64,000 nt of DNA from Rhizobium sp. SEMIA4064 (GCF_003025035.1 NZ_PYJN01000005.1:62001-126000), one strand, 5' to 3'. Shown: positions 36,098-45,573, counted from the first letter of the stretch. The notes: generated from the letters alone by a model not told the origin. Numbers and translations are program-made.

Positions 36098-36601
36098 ATG
36101 GTCTTGAAATTGATGTTGGCGAGCATGGCGGCCTTTGCCGCGCGTGCCGCTCCGGTCATTGCCGCGCCGCCGCAGTCGAAGAGTTTCGTGGCGGGCGCCA
36201 GCGGCGAGATGGAAATGAAGCCTTCGCCGATCGAGCCGTCTTGGATTCTGGCGGGCGATCCGGTCGCCCGCATTGCGGAGCATTCGCGCGGGCAGGACGA
36301 TGCCGCGATGACCGCGCTGTGGGATTGCACCGCAGGCGAGTTTCGCTGGTATTTCGGCTGGGACGAAACGGTGATGATCCTCGAAGGCGAGGTGCATATC
36401 ACAACGGAAGATGGCGTCGAACGCACGCTCAGCGCCGGCGATGTCGCCTATTTCGCCGGCGGCACTTGGGCCACCTGGCGTATCGATCGCTATCTGCGCA
36501 AGGTCGCCTTCTGCCGCAAGCCGTTCCCGAAGCCTTTGACCATGGCGTATCGCCTGCGCAACTTCGTCCGTCAGGGCGGCGCACAGGGGCTTGCCGCCTG
36601 A
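36098..36601 (+). CDS. cupin-domain protein (DUF861/EutQ-like)
   Basis: A 167-residue protein. After a hydrophobic N-terminus (MVLKLMLASMAAFAARAAPV, possibly a signal peptide) comes one cupin barrel: FRWYFGWDETVMILEGEVHI, then LSAGDVAYFAGGTWATWRID. This matches the DUF861 ((S)-ureidoglycine aminohydrolase/EutQ-like) pattern, where a sugar or organic acid is bound; the exact role is unknown. The ATG at 36098 has a gggggat site; a start at 36062 has none. Between the EEP gene and gshB. Confidence 0.8.
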   Translation: MVLKLMLASMAAFAARAAPVIAAPPQSKSFVAGASGEMEMKPSPIEPSWILAGDPVARIAEHSRGQDDAAMTALWDCTAGEFRWYFGWDETVMILEGEVHITTEDGVERTLSAGDVAYFAGGTWATWRIDRYLRKVAFCRKPFPKPLTMAYRLRNFVRQGGAQGLAA

Positions 36602-36694
36602 GTGCTGCCGGCCTTGATGGAAGTCCTTGAATAGCCGTTGCGTTTGGATGCGGGCCGACCTACATCTGTCCGCAAATTCGAGCGAGGGCTGACT

Positions 36695-37642
36695 ATGGCT
36701 GGTATCAAGAATGTTGCGGTCCAGATGGACCACGTCAAGAGCATCAACATCGCAGGCGACTCGACCTTCGCCATGAGCCTTGAGGCCCAGACCCGCGGCT
36801 ATAAGCTCTTCCATTACACGCCCGAGCGTCTCAGCATGCGCGACGGCAAGATCTATGCGTCCGTCGAGCCGATGATCCTGCGCGACGTCAAGGGCGATCA
36901 TTTCGAGCTTGGCGAGTCGGAGCGCGTCGATCTCTCGACGATGGACGTCGTACTGCTGCGCCAGGACCCGCCATTCGACATGGCCTATATCACCTCGACG
37001 CACCTGCTCGAGCGCATCCATCCGAAGACGCTCGTCGTCAACGATCCGGCGTGGGTCCGCAATTCGCCGGAAAAGATCTTTGTCACCGAATTTGCCGACC
37101 TGATGCCGAAGACGCTGATCACCCGCGATCCCGCCGAAATCCGTCTCTTCCGCGAGGAGATGGGCGATATCATCCTGAAGCCGCTTTATGGCAATGGCGG
37201 CGCCGGCGTTTTCCATTCGACCCGTGACGACCGCAACCTGTCTTCGCTGCTCGAAATGTTCGGCCAGCTCTTCCGCGAGCCCTTCATCGCGCAGCAATAT
37301 CTGCCTGACGTGCGCAAGGGCGACAAGCGCATCATCCTCGTCGACGGCGAGGCGGTTGGCGCGATCAACCGCGTGCCGGCCGAGCATGACGCCCGCTCCA
37401 ACATGCATGTCGGCGGCCGTGCCGAGGCGACCGATCTGACGGCACGCGAAAAGGAAATCTGCGAGCGCATCGGCCCTGCGCTGAAGGCGCGCGGCTTCCT
37501 GCTCGTCGGTATCGACGTCATCGGCGACTACATGACCGAGATCAACGTCACCTCGCCGACCGGCCTGCGCGAAGTCAAACGCTTCGGCGGTGCCGATATC
37601 GCAAGCCTGTTGTGGGATGCAATCGAAGCGAAGCGCGCTTGA
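36695..37642 (+). CDS. gshB: glutathione synthetase
   Basis: A 315-residue ATP-grasp enzyme joining gamma-glutamylcysteine and glycine. It starts [20 protein letters not shown]. Conserved blocks are [40 protein letters not shown] for ATP binding, [20 protein letters not shown] for substrate binding and the C-terminal [20 protein letters not shown] metal-binding block. Length is normal. The ATG at 36695 is fixed by homology and by a gcgagggc-like site upstream. Confidence 0.97.
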   Translation: MAGIKNVAVQMDHVKSINIAGDSTFAMSLEAQTRGYKLFHYTPERLSMRDGKIYASVEPMILRDVKGDHFELGESERVDLSTMDVVLLRQDPPFDMAYITSTHLLERIHPKTLVVNDPAWVRNSPEKIFVTEFADLMPKTLITRDPAEIRLFREEMGDIILKPLYGNGGAGVFHSTRDDRNLSSLLEMFGQLFREPFIAQQYLPDVRKGDKRIILVDGEAVGAINRVPAEHDARSNMHVGGRAEATDLTAREKEICERIGPALKARGFLLVGIDVIGDYMTEINVTSPTGLREVKRFGGADIASLLWDAIEAKRA

Positions 37643-37698
37643 GGGGCGCCTGTCCTCCAGGGATCACGACGCCGCCTCTTCGCTCGCCGCAAGGCGCG

Positions 37699-38100
37699 CT
37701 ATATCGCGATGCCCATCCGGTGGCAGGTTAGGATCACTGCCGACGGTCCGGTGGAGCTATCGTCCGCGATGACGGTCGGGACGAAGCCGAAAAACGGTTT
37801 CACGTCGACCATCATGCCGACGTAAGGCCGCTTGTCCATGACACCGTGCAGGCCACCAAAGGAGCTGATGGTGCCGCAGACGCTGACGTAGCCCTTGCTA
37901 TCCTTGGAAGCCAACATCGGCCCGAAGATCAGCGCGCCCTCATAGGGAAGCTGCTCGTGCAAACCCTTTTCCACAGCGGCAATTTCCTTGGCGCTCAATT
38001 GATAGGGAACGCCTTTTTCCAGATTACCCCCGCCATCGATAGACTGACAGCCGGCCAGAACAGCACCCAGCAGAAGGGAAAGCGATACTACACGTCTCAT
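37699..38100 (-). CDS. putative lipoprotein of unknown function
   Basis: A 133-residue protein with a textbook lipobox: MRRVVSLSLLLGAVLAGC, so Cys18 would be lipid-modified and the protein anchored to a membrane. The rest (YEGALIFGPMLASKDSKGYV, then VCGTISSFGGLHGVMDKRPY) is not a family I recognise. Two internal Cys residues may pair. Convergent with gshB and divergent from comM. Confidence 0.75.
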   Translation of the reverse strand: MRRVVSLSLLLGAVLAGCQSIDGGGNLEKGVPYQLSAKEIAAVEKGLHEQLPYEGALIFGPMLASKDSKGYVSVCGTISSFGGLHGVMDKRPYVGMMVDVKPFFGFVPTVIADDSSTGPSAVILTCHRMGIAI

Positions 38101-38234
38101 ATTTGCTCCCGATTGTAGAAATCGTCCCTTCGTTCTTTTATTGTTCTTGTTTCATTCCATAACTTCTGCCACTATGCAACCCATAGTCTGTTATGAAAAA
38201 TTGATAACGGTAAACGAGTTAAAAGAGGGCGGGG

Positions 38235-39772
38235 ATGGTAGCGCGCGTCAGCACGGTTGCGTTTCAGGGCATTGAGGGCGTTCCCGTCGAAGTGCAGGTG
38301 ATGATCGCACCGGGTAAGGTGTTGATGCATATCGTCGGCCTGCCGGACAAGGCCGTGGCCGAAAGCCGCGAACGTGTGCAGGCAGCCCTTCATGCCTCCG
38401 GCCTGTCGCTGCCGCCGAAGAAGGTCACGGTCAATCTCGCGCCCGCGGACCTGCCCAAGGAGGGCAGCCATTTCGATCTTGCGATCGCGCTTGGGCTGAT
38501 GGCGGCGCTGGGCGCCATTCCGGCGGATGCGCTCTCCGCCTATACCGTTGTCGGCGAGCTCAATCTCGACGGCACGATCGCGCCCGTTGCGGGCGCGCTG
38601 CCGGCCGCGATCGCCGCCAACGCAATCGGCAAGGGGAGGGGCTGATATGCCCGGCCGAAAGCGGCCCGGAGGCCGCATGGGCCGGCCCAGACATCGATAT
38701 CCTCGCGCCGCGTAGCCTGATTGCGCTCGCCAATCATTTCCGCGGCACCCAGGTCCTGTCGCGCCCCGAACCGGCGATCAGAGCGAATGCCGCCAACTTC
38801 CCCGACCTTGCCGATATCAAGGGCCAGGAGAGCGCCAAACGGGCGCTGGAGGTGGCGGCGGCCGGCGGCCATAATTTGCTTTTTGTTGGTCCGCCCGGTT
38901 CCGGCAAGTCGATGCTGGCGTCGCGCCTGCCGTCCATTCTGCCGCCATTGTCTACGGCGGAGCTGCTGGAAGTGTCGATGATCCATTCCGTTGCCGGTCA
39001 ACTCTCGGGCGGAAAGCTCTCCGACCGCCGGCCCTATCGCACGCCGCATCATTCCGCCACCATGGCGGCGCTGGTCGGCGGCGGTATGCGTGCCCGCCCC
39101 GGCGAGGTTTCGCTGGCGCACCATGGCGTCTTGTTTCTCGACGAGCTTCCCGAGTTTTCGCCGCAGGCGCTGGACGCGCTACGCCAGCCGCTGGAATCTG
39201 GCGAATGCGTCATCGCCAGGGCCAATCATCGCGTTTCCTATCCCGCCAGCATCCAATTGGTTGCGGCGATGAATCCCTGCCGTTGCGGCATGGCCGGCGA
39301 GCCGGGTCACACCTGCGCCCGTGGCCCGCGTTGCGTCGCGGATTATCAGGGCCGCATATCCGGACCACTGCTGGATCGTATCGATATTCGTCTCGACGTG
39401 CCCGCCGTTTCCGCGGCCGATCTCATTCGGCCGACGACGGCCGAAAAGAGCGCCGATGTCGCGCTTCGTGTTGCTCGCGCCCGCGAACGGCAGCGCGAAC
39501 GTTTCGAGGCTGCCGGCATGAAGGGAATATCCACGAATGCCCGCTGCTCGACATCGATGATCGAGACGATCGCCGAGCCCGACGCCGCCGGCTTGCAATT
39601 GCTGCGCGACGCGGCGGAGAAGATGAAGTTTTCCGCCCGCGGCTATCATCGCGTGCTGAAAGTGGCCCGCACGCTCGCCGATCTCGACGACAAGCAAACT
39701 GTTGGGCGCATCCATCTCGCAGAAGCCATTTCCTACCGCATTGCCGGCGAACGGCTGACCGCGGCGGCGTAA
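38235..39772 (+). pseudogene. comM: YifB/ComM-family AAA+ ATPase, frameshifted by a 5-bp tandem duplication
   Basis: The 5' part (MVARVSTVAFQGIEGVPVEV to IAANAIGKG) stops early at 38645. The next frame resumes with LICPAESGPEAAWAGPDIDI and runs to 39772 through the Walker A PPGSGKSMLASRL and Walker B VLFLDELPEF. At 38632-38641 the bases agggg are duplicated (agggg-agggg); removing one copy restores GKG-LICPAE. This +5 shift disconnects the Lon-like N-domain from the ATPase. ComM promotes branch migration in natural transformation in other bacteria. It may be a real loss or a sequencing artefact. Confidence 0.88.
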
Positions 39773-39800
39773 ATCAAGCGGCTGAAATGACAAAGGGCGC
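39663..39800 (+). repeat. 138-bp direct repeat, copy 1 (3' end of comM)
   Basis: Perfectly identical by eye to 41277-41414. Covers the final comM codons (from ARTLADLDDKQTVGRIHL to the stop) and the first arm (aaagggcgc) of the comM terminator, after which the sequence switches to insert DNA at 39801. The other terminator arm is found only after copy 2, so the insert split a stem-loop. Confidence 0.95.
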
Positions 39801-39891
39801 TGTGGTACCCTTCCTACAATCTCCGGCAACGTGCAGACCGCTCATTGATTTGAGGCGACGGCTTCACATTCTTTCAAATTTTTTGCTGCAA

Positions 39892-40626
39892 CTACGAAAA
39901 TTTCTCGAAGACGTTTTGCAACAGGGTCTCGATATGGGCCGCAGACTTGTTTACAGAAACTTTCAAGCTGTTCGGATGGCCGCATCCGTTGCGTAAATCA
40001 AGGCAGCCTTTCAATTGTGCCTTAACATTCTTGCCGATAATCGAAAGGGCCTCAATCCGATCGAGAAAATCGCTCTCGCCCATTCTTCCGATATCATCTT
40101 GGGTTAGCGCCATCTTCCATTTGCTATTGACGCGTGTCGCTTCGGTGTTGAAACCTGCAAGGTGATTGAGGAGAACATGTTTCTGAAGTACATCCATGGC
40201 ACCGAGCCACGACATGACTATGGCCGAGCGATAGAGTTCTGCCTCGTGGCACTTAATCGCTTCCTCAACAAAGTTTCGCGTCTGAGCGTCCGCGACCTTG
40301 GATAGATGGTGCCGAAGATCGGTTGCAACTTGCATGGCGGCGGGGCTGATCGAAGCCACGCCCAGAGCACGGAGATGCATCTTACCTTCGGACGTGAGCT
40401 CCCAACCACTAGTTCTAATGGCCTTGCCTTTGGAACCAGTAAGTATTGCCGACACGTTCCATTTTTTGGGTTCTCGAAAACCCGCGCTTTCCGCTACTTC
40501 GATCAATTTTGAAACGCTGATGGGAGTGTCCTGAGTTGCAAGGACCAAAAGGAGCTTGTCTAGCCGGTCAAGGTTTTTATGGAGCCAGTCTTTAAGTTCA
40601 GTCGATTTCAGCAACCTTGACCTCAA
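39892..40626 (-). CDS. winged-helix plus HEPN-like domain protein (putative toxin or defence effector)
   Basis: A 244-residue protein in the comM-bounded insert. Residues about 20-90 look like a winged helix (TPISVSKLIEVAESAGF, then GWELTSEGKMHL). Residues about 105-244 are helical and contain EEAIKCHEAELYRSAIVMSW and, near the C-terminus, RNGCGH (Arg212-His217), matching the RX4-6H signature of HEPN ribonucleases in Abi, toxin-antitoxin and CRISPR effectors. The following HPNSLKV resembles HEPN proteins too. It overlaps the upstream gene by 29 bp. Ribonuclease activity is inferred from the motif only. Confidence 0.7.
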   Translation of the reverse strand: MRSRLLKSTELKDWLHKNLDRLDKLLLVLATQDTPISVSKLIEVAESAGFREPKKWNVSAILTGSKGKAIRTSGWELTSEGKMHLRALGVASISPAAMQVATDLRHHLSKVADAQTRNFVEEAIKCHEAELYRSAIVMSWLGAMDVLQKHVLLNHLAGFNTEATRVNSKWKMALTQDDIGRMGESDFLDRIEALSIIGKNVKAQLKGCLDLRNGCGHPNSLKVSVNKSAAHIETLLQNVFEKFS

Positions 40627-41092
40627 CCTTTTTCTTTTCAGAGGCGCTAAGAGAATACGACCCTGCTCCTACTTGATTGATGCGCTTAGCTTTCGTGAGA
40701 TTGCTTAGGCTCTTACTCAAATTACTAGCAATGTTCGTGTTGAAGTAAGTTGTCGCGCTTTTCATCTCCGCAAGTATTTCGCTCCGACTGGATGAAGATT
40801 TTCCTTGAACGAGTTCGAGTTGTGCCATCGCGCATATGACAAGTTCAGGGCCGGTCTTAGCATCGAGATGGGCGGCGATGGTGTTAGTTGAGAAATGAAA
40901 CCCAGCTAGTTCGCTTGGCGGGCTATTCGCGATTGCTATACCCGCCGCTTGAGCGGGCTCGTTCGGTATACGTCCCGCCAAATCACCCATGGTCGTCAGC
41001 AGAGCCTCGATGCCGCCTGTCAGAAACGCAGGATCGCCTTCATATTCGAGTTCCATCGAGCCGACTTTAATACGAATTTTCGCGCTAATCAT
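40598..41092 (-). CDS. unknown protein, first gene of the insert's two-gene unit
   Basis: A 164-residue protein starting MISAKIRIKVGSMELEYEGD, preceded by a strong ggggga site. The N-terminal beta-rich stretch (VGSMELEYEGDPAFLTGGIE) is followed by a helical region and a C-terminal wing-like segment (KAKRINQVGAGSYSLSASEK) that could bind DNA. I do not recognise a characterised family. The 29-bp overlap with the HEPN-like gene implies coupled translation and a joint function, for example a regulator, sensor or antitoxin for the effector. An in-frame start at 41116 is possible. Confidence 0.7.
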   Translation of the reverse strand: MISAKIRIKVGSMELEYEGDPAFLTGGIEALLTTMGDLAGRIPNEPAQAAGIAIANSPPSELAGFHFSTNTIAAHLDAKTGPELVICAMAQLELVQGKSSSSRSEILAEMKSATTYFNTNIASNLSKSLSNLTKAKRINQVGAGSYSLSASEKKKVEVKVAEID

Positions 41093-41276
41093 TTGTCCCC
41101 CACATTCAGAAGCCAAGCTATAGTCTAAGTAATTTCATCGCAAGTTTCCATCTAAGATCGAAATTGACGGCGATTTAATCACTGGTAGGTTTTATAAAGA
41201 CTTCCAACATCTCACGGAGGAAAGTGCTTCCAGAGCATTTCCAGCAGCCCAGTACGAAATTATCGCATCCTTAAGA

Positions 41277-41414
41277 TGGCCCGCACGCTCGCCGATCTCG
41301 ACGACAAGCAAACTGTTGGGCGCATCCATCTCGCAGAAGCCATTTCCTACCGCATTGCCGGCGAACGGCTGACCGCGGCGGCGTAAATCAAGCGGCTGAA
41401 ATGACAAAGGGCGC
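41277..41414 (+). repeat. 138-bp direct repeat, copy 2 (displaced comM 3' end)
   Basis: Perfect copy of 39663-39800 without an upstream comM. Its left edge continues for about 18 bp as a diverged comM-like sequence: cgcatccttaagatggcc, reading R-I-L-K-M-A, against R-V-L-K-V-A in the real gene. This suggests the insert brought or captured a comM 3' end from a different allele. It ends in the intact terminator. Confidence 0.95.
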
Positions 41415-41427
41415 CGCAGCGCCCTTT
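41406..41427. terminator. bidirectional terminator, original comM/cysK terminator
   Basis: aaagggcgc-cgca-gcgcccttt is a perfect 9-bp stem with a tetraloop. A short T/A-rich edge on both sides makes it usable for rightward (comM) and leftward (cysK) transcripts. The left arm is duplicated at 39792-39800 by the insertion. Confidence 0.85.
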
Positions 41428-41455
41428 CGATAGCTGACGATCGAAGCAGGCCGTA

Positions 41456-42424
41456 TCAGCCGCCCAGACCCTCGAACAGCGCCGTCGAGAGATAGCGCTC
41501 GGCAAAGGAGGGGATGATGACGACGATATTTTTGCCTTCGTTTTCCGGACGTTGGCCGATCTTGATCGCAGCCGCCAGTGCCGCACCGGAGGAGATGCCG
41601 ACCGGCACGCCTTCGAGCCTGGCGATGTGACGTGCCTGCTGGAACGCCTCGTCATTGGTGACGGTGACGATCTCGTCATAGATGTGCGTGTCGAGAATCT
41701 TCGGGGCGAAGCCGGCGCCGATGCCTTGGATCTTATGCGGACCGGGATTGCCACCGGAGAGGATCGGCGAGTCGGCTGGCTCGACGGCAACGACCTTGAT
41801 GTTCGGATTGCGGGCTTTCAGCACCTGGCCGACACCGGTGATCGTGCCGCCGGTACCGATGCCGGATACGAAGATGTCGACCTGGCCGTCCGTATCGTTC
41901 CAGATTTCCTCTGCTGTCGTCTTGCGATGGATTTCCGGGTTGGCCGGGTTTTCGAACTGCTGGGGGATGATGGCGTCAGGCAACGTCGCGGCAAGTTCCT
42001 CCGCCTTGGCGATCGCGCCCTTCATGCCCTTCGGACCTTCGGTCAGCACCAGCTCGGCGCCGAGCAGGAGCAGCATCTTGCGGCGCTCGATCGACATCGT
42101 TTCCGGCATGGTGAGGATCAGCCGGTAACCCTTGGCAGCGGCGGCGAAAGCGAGTGCGATGCCGGTATTGCCGGAGGTCGGCTCGACCAGCACGCTCCGG
42201 CCGGGGGTGATCTTGCCCTGCGCTTCCAGGCTCTCGATCATGGCGACGCCGATACGGTCCTTGACGGAGGCGATCGGGTTGAAGAACTCGAGCTTCGCCA
42301 AAAGGTTGGCCTTGACGCCCTTCTCCTTGGCCAGCTTGTCGAGACGTACGATCGGCGTGTCACCGATGGTGTCGGTGATCGAGGCATAGACGCGGCCGCG
42401 GCCTGGTTTGCGGGTGTCGGACAT
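41456..42424 (-). CDS. cysK: cysteine synthase A (O-acetylserine sulfhydrylase)
   Basis: A 322-residue PLP enzyme making cysteine from O-acetylserine and sulfide. The PLP lysine is in [11 protein letters not shown] near residue 54, the substrate loop is [10 protein letters not shown] near residue 81 and the phosphate-binding loop is [13 protein letters not shown] near residue 188. The late [13 protein letters not shown] is also standard. Full length. Leftward, with its terminator shared with comM. Confidence 0.96.
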   Translation of the reverse strand: MSDTRKPGRGRVYASITDTIGDTPIVRLDKLAKEKGVKANLLAKLEFFNPIASVKDRIGVAMIESLEAQGKITPGRSVLVEPTSGNTGIALAFAAAAKGYRLILTMPETMSIERRKMLLLLGAELVLTEGPKGMKGAIAKAEELAATLPDAIIPQQFENPANPEIHRKTTAEEIWNDTDGQVDIFVSGIGTGGTITGVGQVLKARNPNIKVVAVEPADSPILSGGNPGPHKIQGIGAGFAPKILDTHIYDEIVTVTNDEAFQQARHIARLEGVPVGISSGAALAAAIKIGQRPENEGKNIVVIIPSFAERYLSTALFEGLGG

Positions 42425-42559
42425 GGGTAGCTCCCCCTTTATTGGAATCGTAGAGGCACAATAAGATCAAACGCTGCCGGAAACCAGAATGAGATCACTT
42501 TGCCGATCCCCCACCGCGAGAAAAGAATTCCGCATAGGGTTTTATCGGGAAAGGTTTTT

Positions 42560-43177
42560 TCAGGCGGCCCGGGTGGCGATGAAGGCTGCCGTGCCGGCGA
42601 GAATGCTGGCGGCGACCCGGTTCAAAATCTGCAGTGCTTTCGGCCGCTTAAGGAAAGTGCGGGCGCGGGAAGCGAGCAGCATATAGGGGATCAGCACCAC
42701 CAGAAGCACGACGAAGGTCGCCGCGAGCAGAATGGCATATTCGCGAAGCCCAATGCTGCCGATATCGATCAGGGTTGGCACGAGTGCCACGTAAAACAGC
42801 ATGGTCTTTGGATTGCCGAGCGTCACCAGCAGTCCGGACAGGAAGGACATGCCGACGCTGGTCGATTTTTTTGCCGTGACATCGGTGGAGAGCAGCCCGG
42901 CCGTCCAGAGCTTCCAGGCAATGTAGCCGAGATAAAGCGCACCGGCGACCTTGATGACGATGAAGATCTCCGTGAAGGTCTGCGCCACGAAAGCGAGGCC
43001 GAGAATGACCGCCGTCAGGTAGATTGTGTCGCCGAGCACGAGGCCGAGGCCCATGAAGAAGGTCTCGCGAAAGCCGGAACCAAGCGCGCGGGCAACGATC
43101 GCCGTAATGCCTGGACCGGGAATTGCTGCCGCAATGAAAAGCGCACCGCTATAGGCGAGCAGAGTTGCGAGCGTCAT
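42560..43177 (-). CDS. LysE/RhtB-family exporter
   Basis: A 205-residue membrane protein with six hydrophobic segments. The family motif is GPGITAIVARALGSGFRETF near residue 21, and it continues LGYIAWKLWTAGL and FLSGLLVTLGNPKTMLFYVA. LysE/RhtB proteins export amino acids or derivatives. It is one of two such exporters here, the other at 43891; an isochorismatase-like hydrolase lies between them. The substrate is unknown. Confidence 0.9.
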   Translation of the reverse strand: MTLATLLAYSGALFIAAAIPGPGITAIVARALGSGFRETFFMGLGLVLGDTIYLTAVILGLAFVAQTFTEIFIVIKVAGALYLGYIAWKLWTAGLLSTDVTAKKSTSVGMSFLSGLLVTLGNPKTMLFYVALVPTLIDIGSIGLREYAILLAATFVVLLVVLIPYMLLASRARTFLKRPKALQILNRVAASILAGTAAFIATRAA

Positions 43178-43306
43178 GGTCCGTTCCTCCCAGGATAGCT
43201 CATTGCTCTATCGCACCGCTCCTGCCTTTTCAAGCGATTGCGCAAACGGCGCGAACATACTACCAAGAGTTAACGGCCCGTCGAAACCGTGTTGCATAAG
43301 GCTCTC

Positions 43307-43864
43307 ATGTCGTCCGCATTGCTCCTGATCGACCTTCAGAATGCCATATTGACCGGCCTCGGCACGCCAGAGCGCCAGCCGGTGATCGACGCCGCTCTGG
43401 AAGGTGTCGTGGCCCGGCTTGCGGAACTGAAACACAAAGCCCGCGCCGCCGGCATTCCTTCCTTCATCGTGCAGCATGACGGCCAGGGAACGCATCGTCT
43501 GGCCAAGCGTGGCGAAGGCTGGCAGTTGCGCCGCGAAATCGCGCCGGAAGCCGGCGATGTCGTGGTGCATAAGACGAGCTGCGATTCCTTCTTCGAGACC
43601 GATCTGGAGGCGCGCCTCCGCGCAAAGGGGATCACCCATCTCGTCATCGGCGGCTGCATGACGCAATTCTGTGTCGATACCACCGCACGACGTGCCGTTT
43701 CGCTCGGCTTCGACGTGACGTTGCTCTCGGATGGTCATACGACCGCCGATATGGGCAAGCTGACATTCGAGGCGATCATCGCTCATCACAATATGCTGCT
43801 GGACGGCTTCGATGCCGGCCCGCATGAGATCAAGCTTATCCCGACCGCCCAAATTGCCTTTTAA
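43307..43864 (+). CDS. isochorismatase-family cysteine hydrolase
   Basis: A 185-residue protein. The catalytic triad of the family is complete: Asp in LLIDLQNAIL (near residue 8), Lys in VVVHKTSCDSF (near residue 84) and the nucleophile Cys in GGCMTQFCVDTTARRA (near residue 118). The cis-peptide motif before the Cys (IGGC) fits. Substrates in this family vary (nicotinamide, isochorismate, ureido compounds). The start at 43307 (MSSALLLID) is preferred over 43289. It is followed after 26 bp by a LysE exporter on the same strand. Confidence 0.88.
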   Translation: MSSALLLIDLQNAILTGLGTPERQPVIDAALEGVVARLAELKHKARAAGIPSFIVQHDGQGTHRLAKRGEGWQLRREIAPEAGDVVVHKTSCDSFFETDLEARLRAKGITHLVIGGCMTQFCVDTTARRAVSLGFDVTLLSDGHTTADMGKLTFEAIIAHHNMLLDGFDAGPHEIKLIPTAQIAF

Positions 43865-43890
43865 ATTTATTTCCCCCGCCGGAGACCTCC

Positions 43891-44523
43891 ATGCCGCATC
43901 TGACCAGTATCATCACCTTTGCCCTGATCGCCGTCGGAATGGTGGTAACGCCCGGGCCAAACATGATTTATCTGGTGTCGCGATCGATCTCGCAGGGGCC
44001 GGCGGCCGGGCTGATCTCGCTCGGCGGCGTGGCACTCGGCTTCGTCTTCTACATGCTTTCGGCCGCGCTCGGCATCACGGCCTTCCTGTTCGCCGTGCCC
44101 TTTGCCTATGACGCGCTGCGTCTCGTCGGCGCGGCCTATCTCGCCTGGCTTGCCTGGAATGCGTTGAAGCCGGGCGGCCGTTCCGCCTTTCAGGTCCGCG
44201 ATCTCCCGAAGGATGGGCCGCGCAAACTCTTCGCTATGGGCCTGGTGACCAGCCTGCTGAACCCGAAGGTCGCGGTCCTCTATCTTTCACTGCTGCCGCA
44301 GTTCATCGATCCCGCGAACGGTAGCGTCTTCAGCCAGTCCGTCATTTTCGGCTTCACCCACATTGCCGTCAGCGTGACGCTCAACTCCATCTTCGCGCTG
44401 ACGGCCGGTTCCGTCGCGCTGTTCTTCTCAAGCCGCCCGTCCTTCATGCTGGTGCAGCGCTGGCTGATGGGCACGGTGCTTGCGGGGCTTGCCATGCGCA
44501 TGGCCTTCGAGGCGCAGCGCTAG
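43891..44523 (+). CDS. LysE/RhtB-family exporter
   Basis: A 210-residue membrane protein with six hydrophobic segments. The signature GPNMIYLVSRSISQGPAAGL is near residue 26, with FLFAVPFAYDALRLVGAAYL and the conserved SLLNPKVAVLYLSLLPQFID. It probably exports an amino acid or a related metabolite. Forms a likely pair with the upstream hydrolase. Confidence 0.92.
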   Translation: MPHLTSIITFALIAVGMVVTPGPNMIYLVSRSISQGPAAGLISLGGVALGFVFYMLSAALGITAFLFAVPFAYDALRLVGAAYLAWLAWNALKPGGRSAFQVRDLPKDGPRKLFAMGLVTSLLNPKVAVLYLSLLPQFIDPANGSVFSQSVIFGFTHIAVSVTLNSIFALTAGSVALFFSSRPSFMLVQRWLMGTVLAGLAMRMAFEAQR

Positions 44524-44549
44524 ATCAGAACACGGGCTGCCTGAAGTGA

Positions 44550-45464
44550 TCATTCAGCGGCTTCCTTTGAAAGAGGACCGCTTTTAAGACGCGGCAAGGC
44601 GATCGTCCAGCCGAGGTTCATGCCTGCCGCCGCGGCCAAAATGATCACGGCACCGATGATCTGTGCCAAGCCGAGCACATGGCCGAAGGCGAAGCGATCG
44701 ACGACAATGGCGGCGATTGGATAGATGAAAGACAGCGCCCCGGTCAGATGCGTCGGCAGCTTCTGGATGGCGCCGTAGAGCAGCACATACATCACGCCGG
44801 TATGTACAACGCCCATGGTGACGAGGATCGACCATCCGCCCGCGTCGCGCGGCAGGGCGGAAAAGTCGGCGAAAGGCAGGAGCATCAGGATGCCCGTCGA
44901 AACCTGGATCAGTGCAATCAGATGCGGCGGCGTGCCCTTCAGCCATTTGGCGGCCAGCGCTGCCAGCGCATAGAAGAAGGCGGCGCCGAGCGAGAACAGG
45001 ATGCCGATGGCATAGCTGCCGGCGCCCGTTGCTTCCGCCGGCTTGCCTTCGACGATGACGGCCATGCCGGCAAAGGCGAGACCCAGCCAGAAAAGCTTGG
45101 TGAGCGTGATCTTTTCGCCGAGAAACAGTGCGCCGAGGCCGAGCAGCATGAAAGGTTGCGTATTATAGACCGTCGTCGCGATCGAGATCGAGGCATGCGA
45201 ATAGGCGGCGAAGAGCAGCAGCCAGTTGAGGACGATAGCGACACCGCCCCCGACGGCGATCACGAAGGTCCGCAGGCTGAGAATGCCGGGGCGCAACAGA
45301 CCCATGGCTCCGCAGATGACAAGAAGAGTCAGCGCCCCAAACAGGCAACGCCAGAAGACGACGCCGGTGACAGGCTGCTCCGACATCAGCACGAACCAGC
45401 CGATGGTCCCCGAAATCAGCATTGCTGCCGTCATTTCCGCTGTGCCGCGTCTTATCTCGTTCAT
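44550..45464 (-). CDS. EamA/DMT-family transporter
   Basis: A 304-residue protein with ten membrane segments in two EamA repeats, each ending in the family's GAVIIL- or GE-type helices (for example GALFLGEKITLTKLFWLGLA and GALSFIYPIAAIVVDRFAFG). Members move small metabolites such as amino acids outward. Divergent from an Lrp regulator that may control it, as is common for DMT and LysE exporters. Confidence 0.9.
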   Translation of the reverse strand: MNEIRRGTAEMTAAMLISGTIGWFVLMSEQPVTGVVFWRCLFGALTLLVICGAMGLLRPGILSLRTFVIAVGGGVAIVLNWLLLFAAYSHASISIATTVYNTQPFMLLGLGALFLGEKITLTKLFWLGLAFAGMAVIVEGKPAEATGAGSYAIGILFSLGAAFFYALAALAAKWLKGTPPHLIALIQVSTGILMLLPFADFSALPRDAGGWSILVTMGVVHTGVMYVLLYGAIQKLPTHLTGALSFIYPIAAIVVDRFAFGHVLGLAQIIGAVIILAAAAGMNLGWTIALPRLKSGPLSKEAAE

Positions 45465-45573
45465 TGTCAGGACTCCCGTTTTCCAGAGCCTGATAATATT
45501 GCGGCGAGCGAGCGCATGATGTAGTCTGAATGAAGATTAATGGGTAAACAGCCTAATTATATGAGGCATTGTT

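Noticed and set aside
39801..41276. An insertion sequence inside the comM repeat
   Set aside because: No transposase, no terminal inverted repeats; the flanking repeats are far too long for a target-site duplication and are comM sequence.
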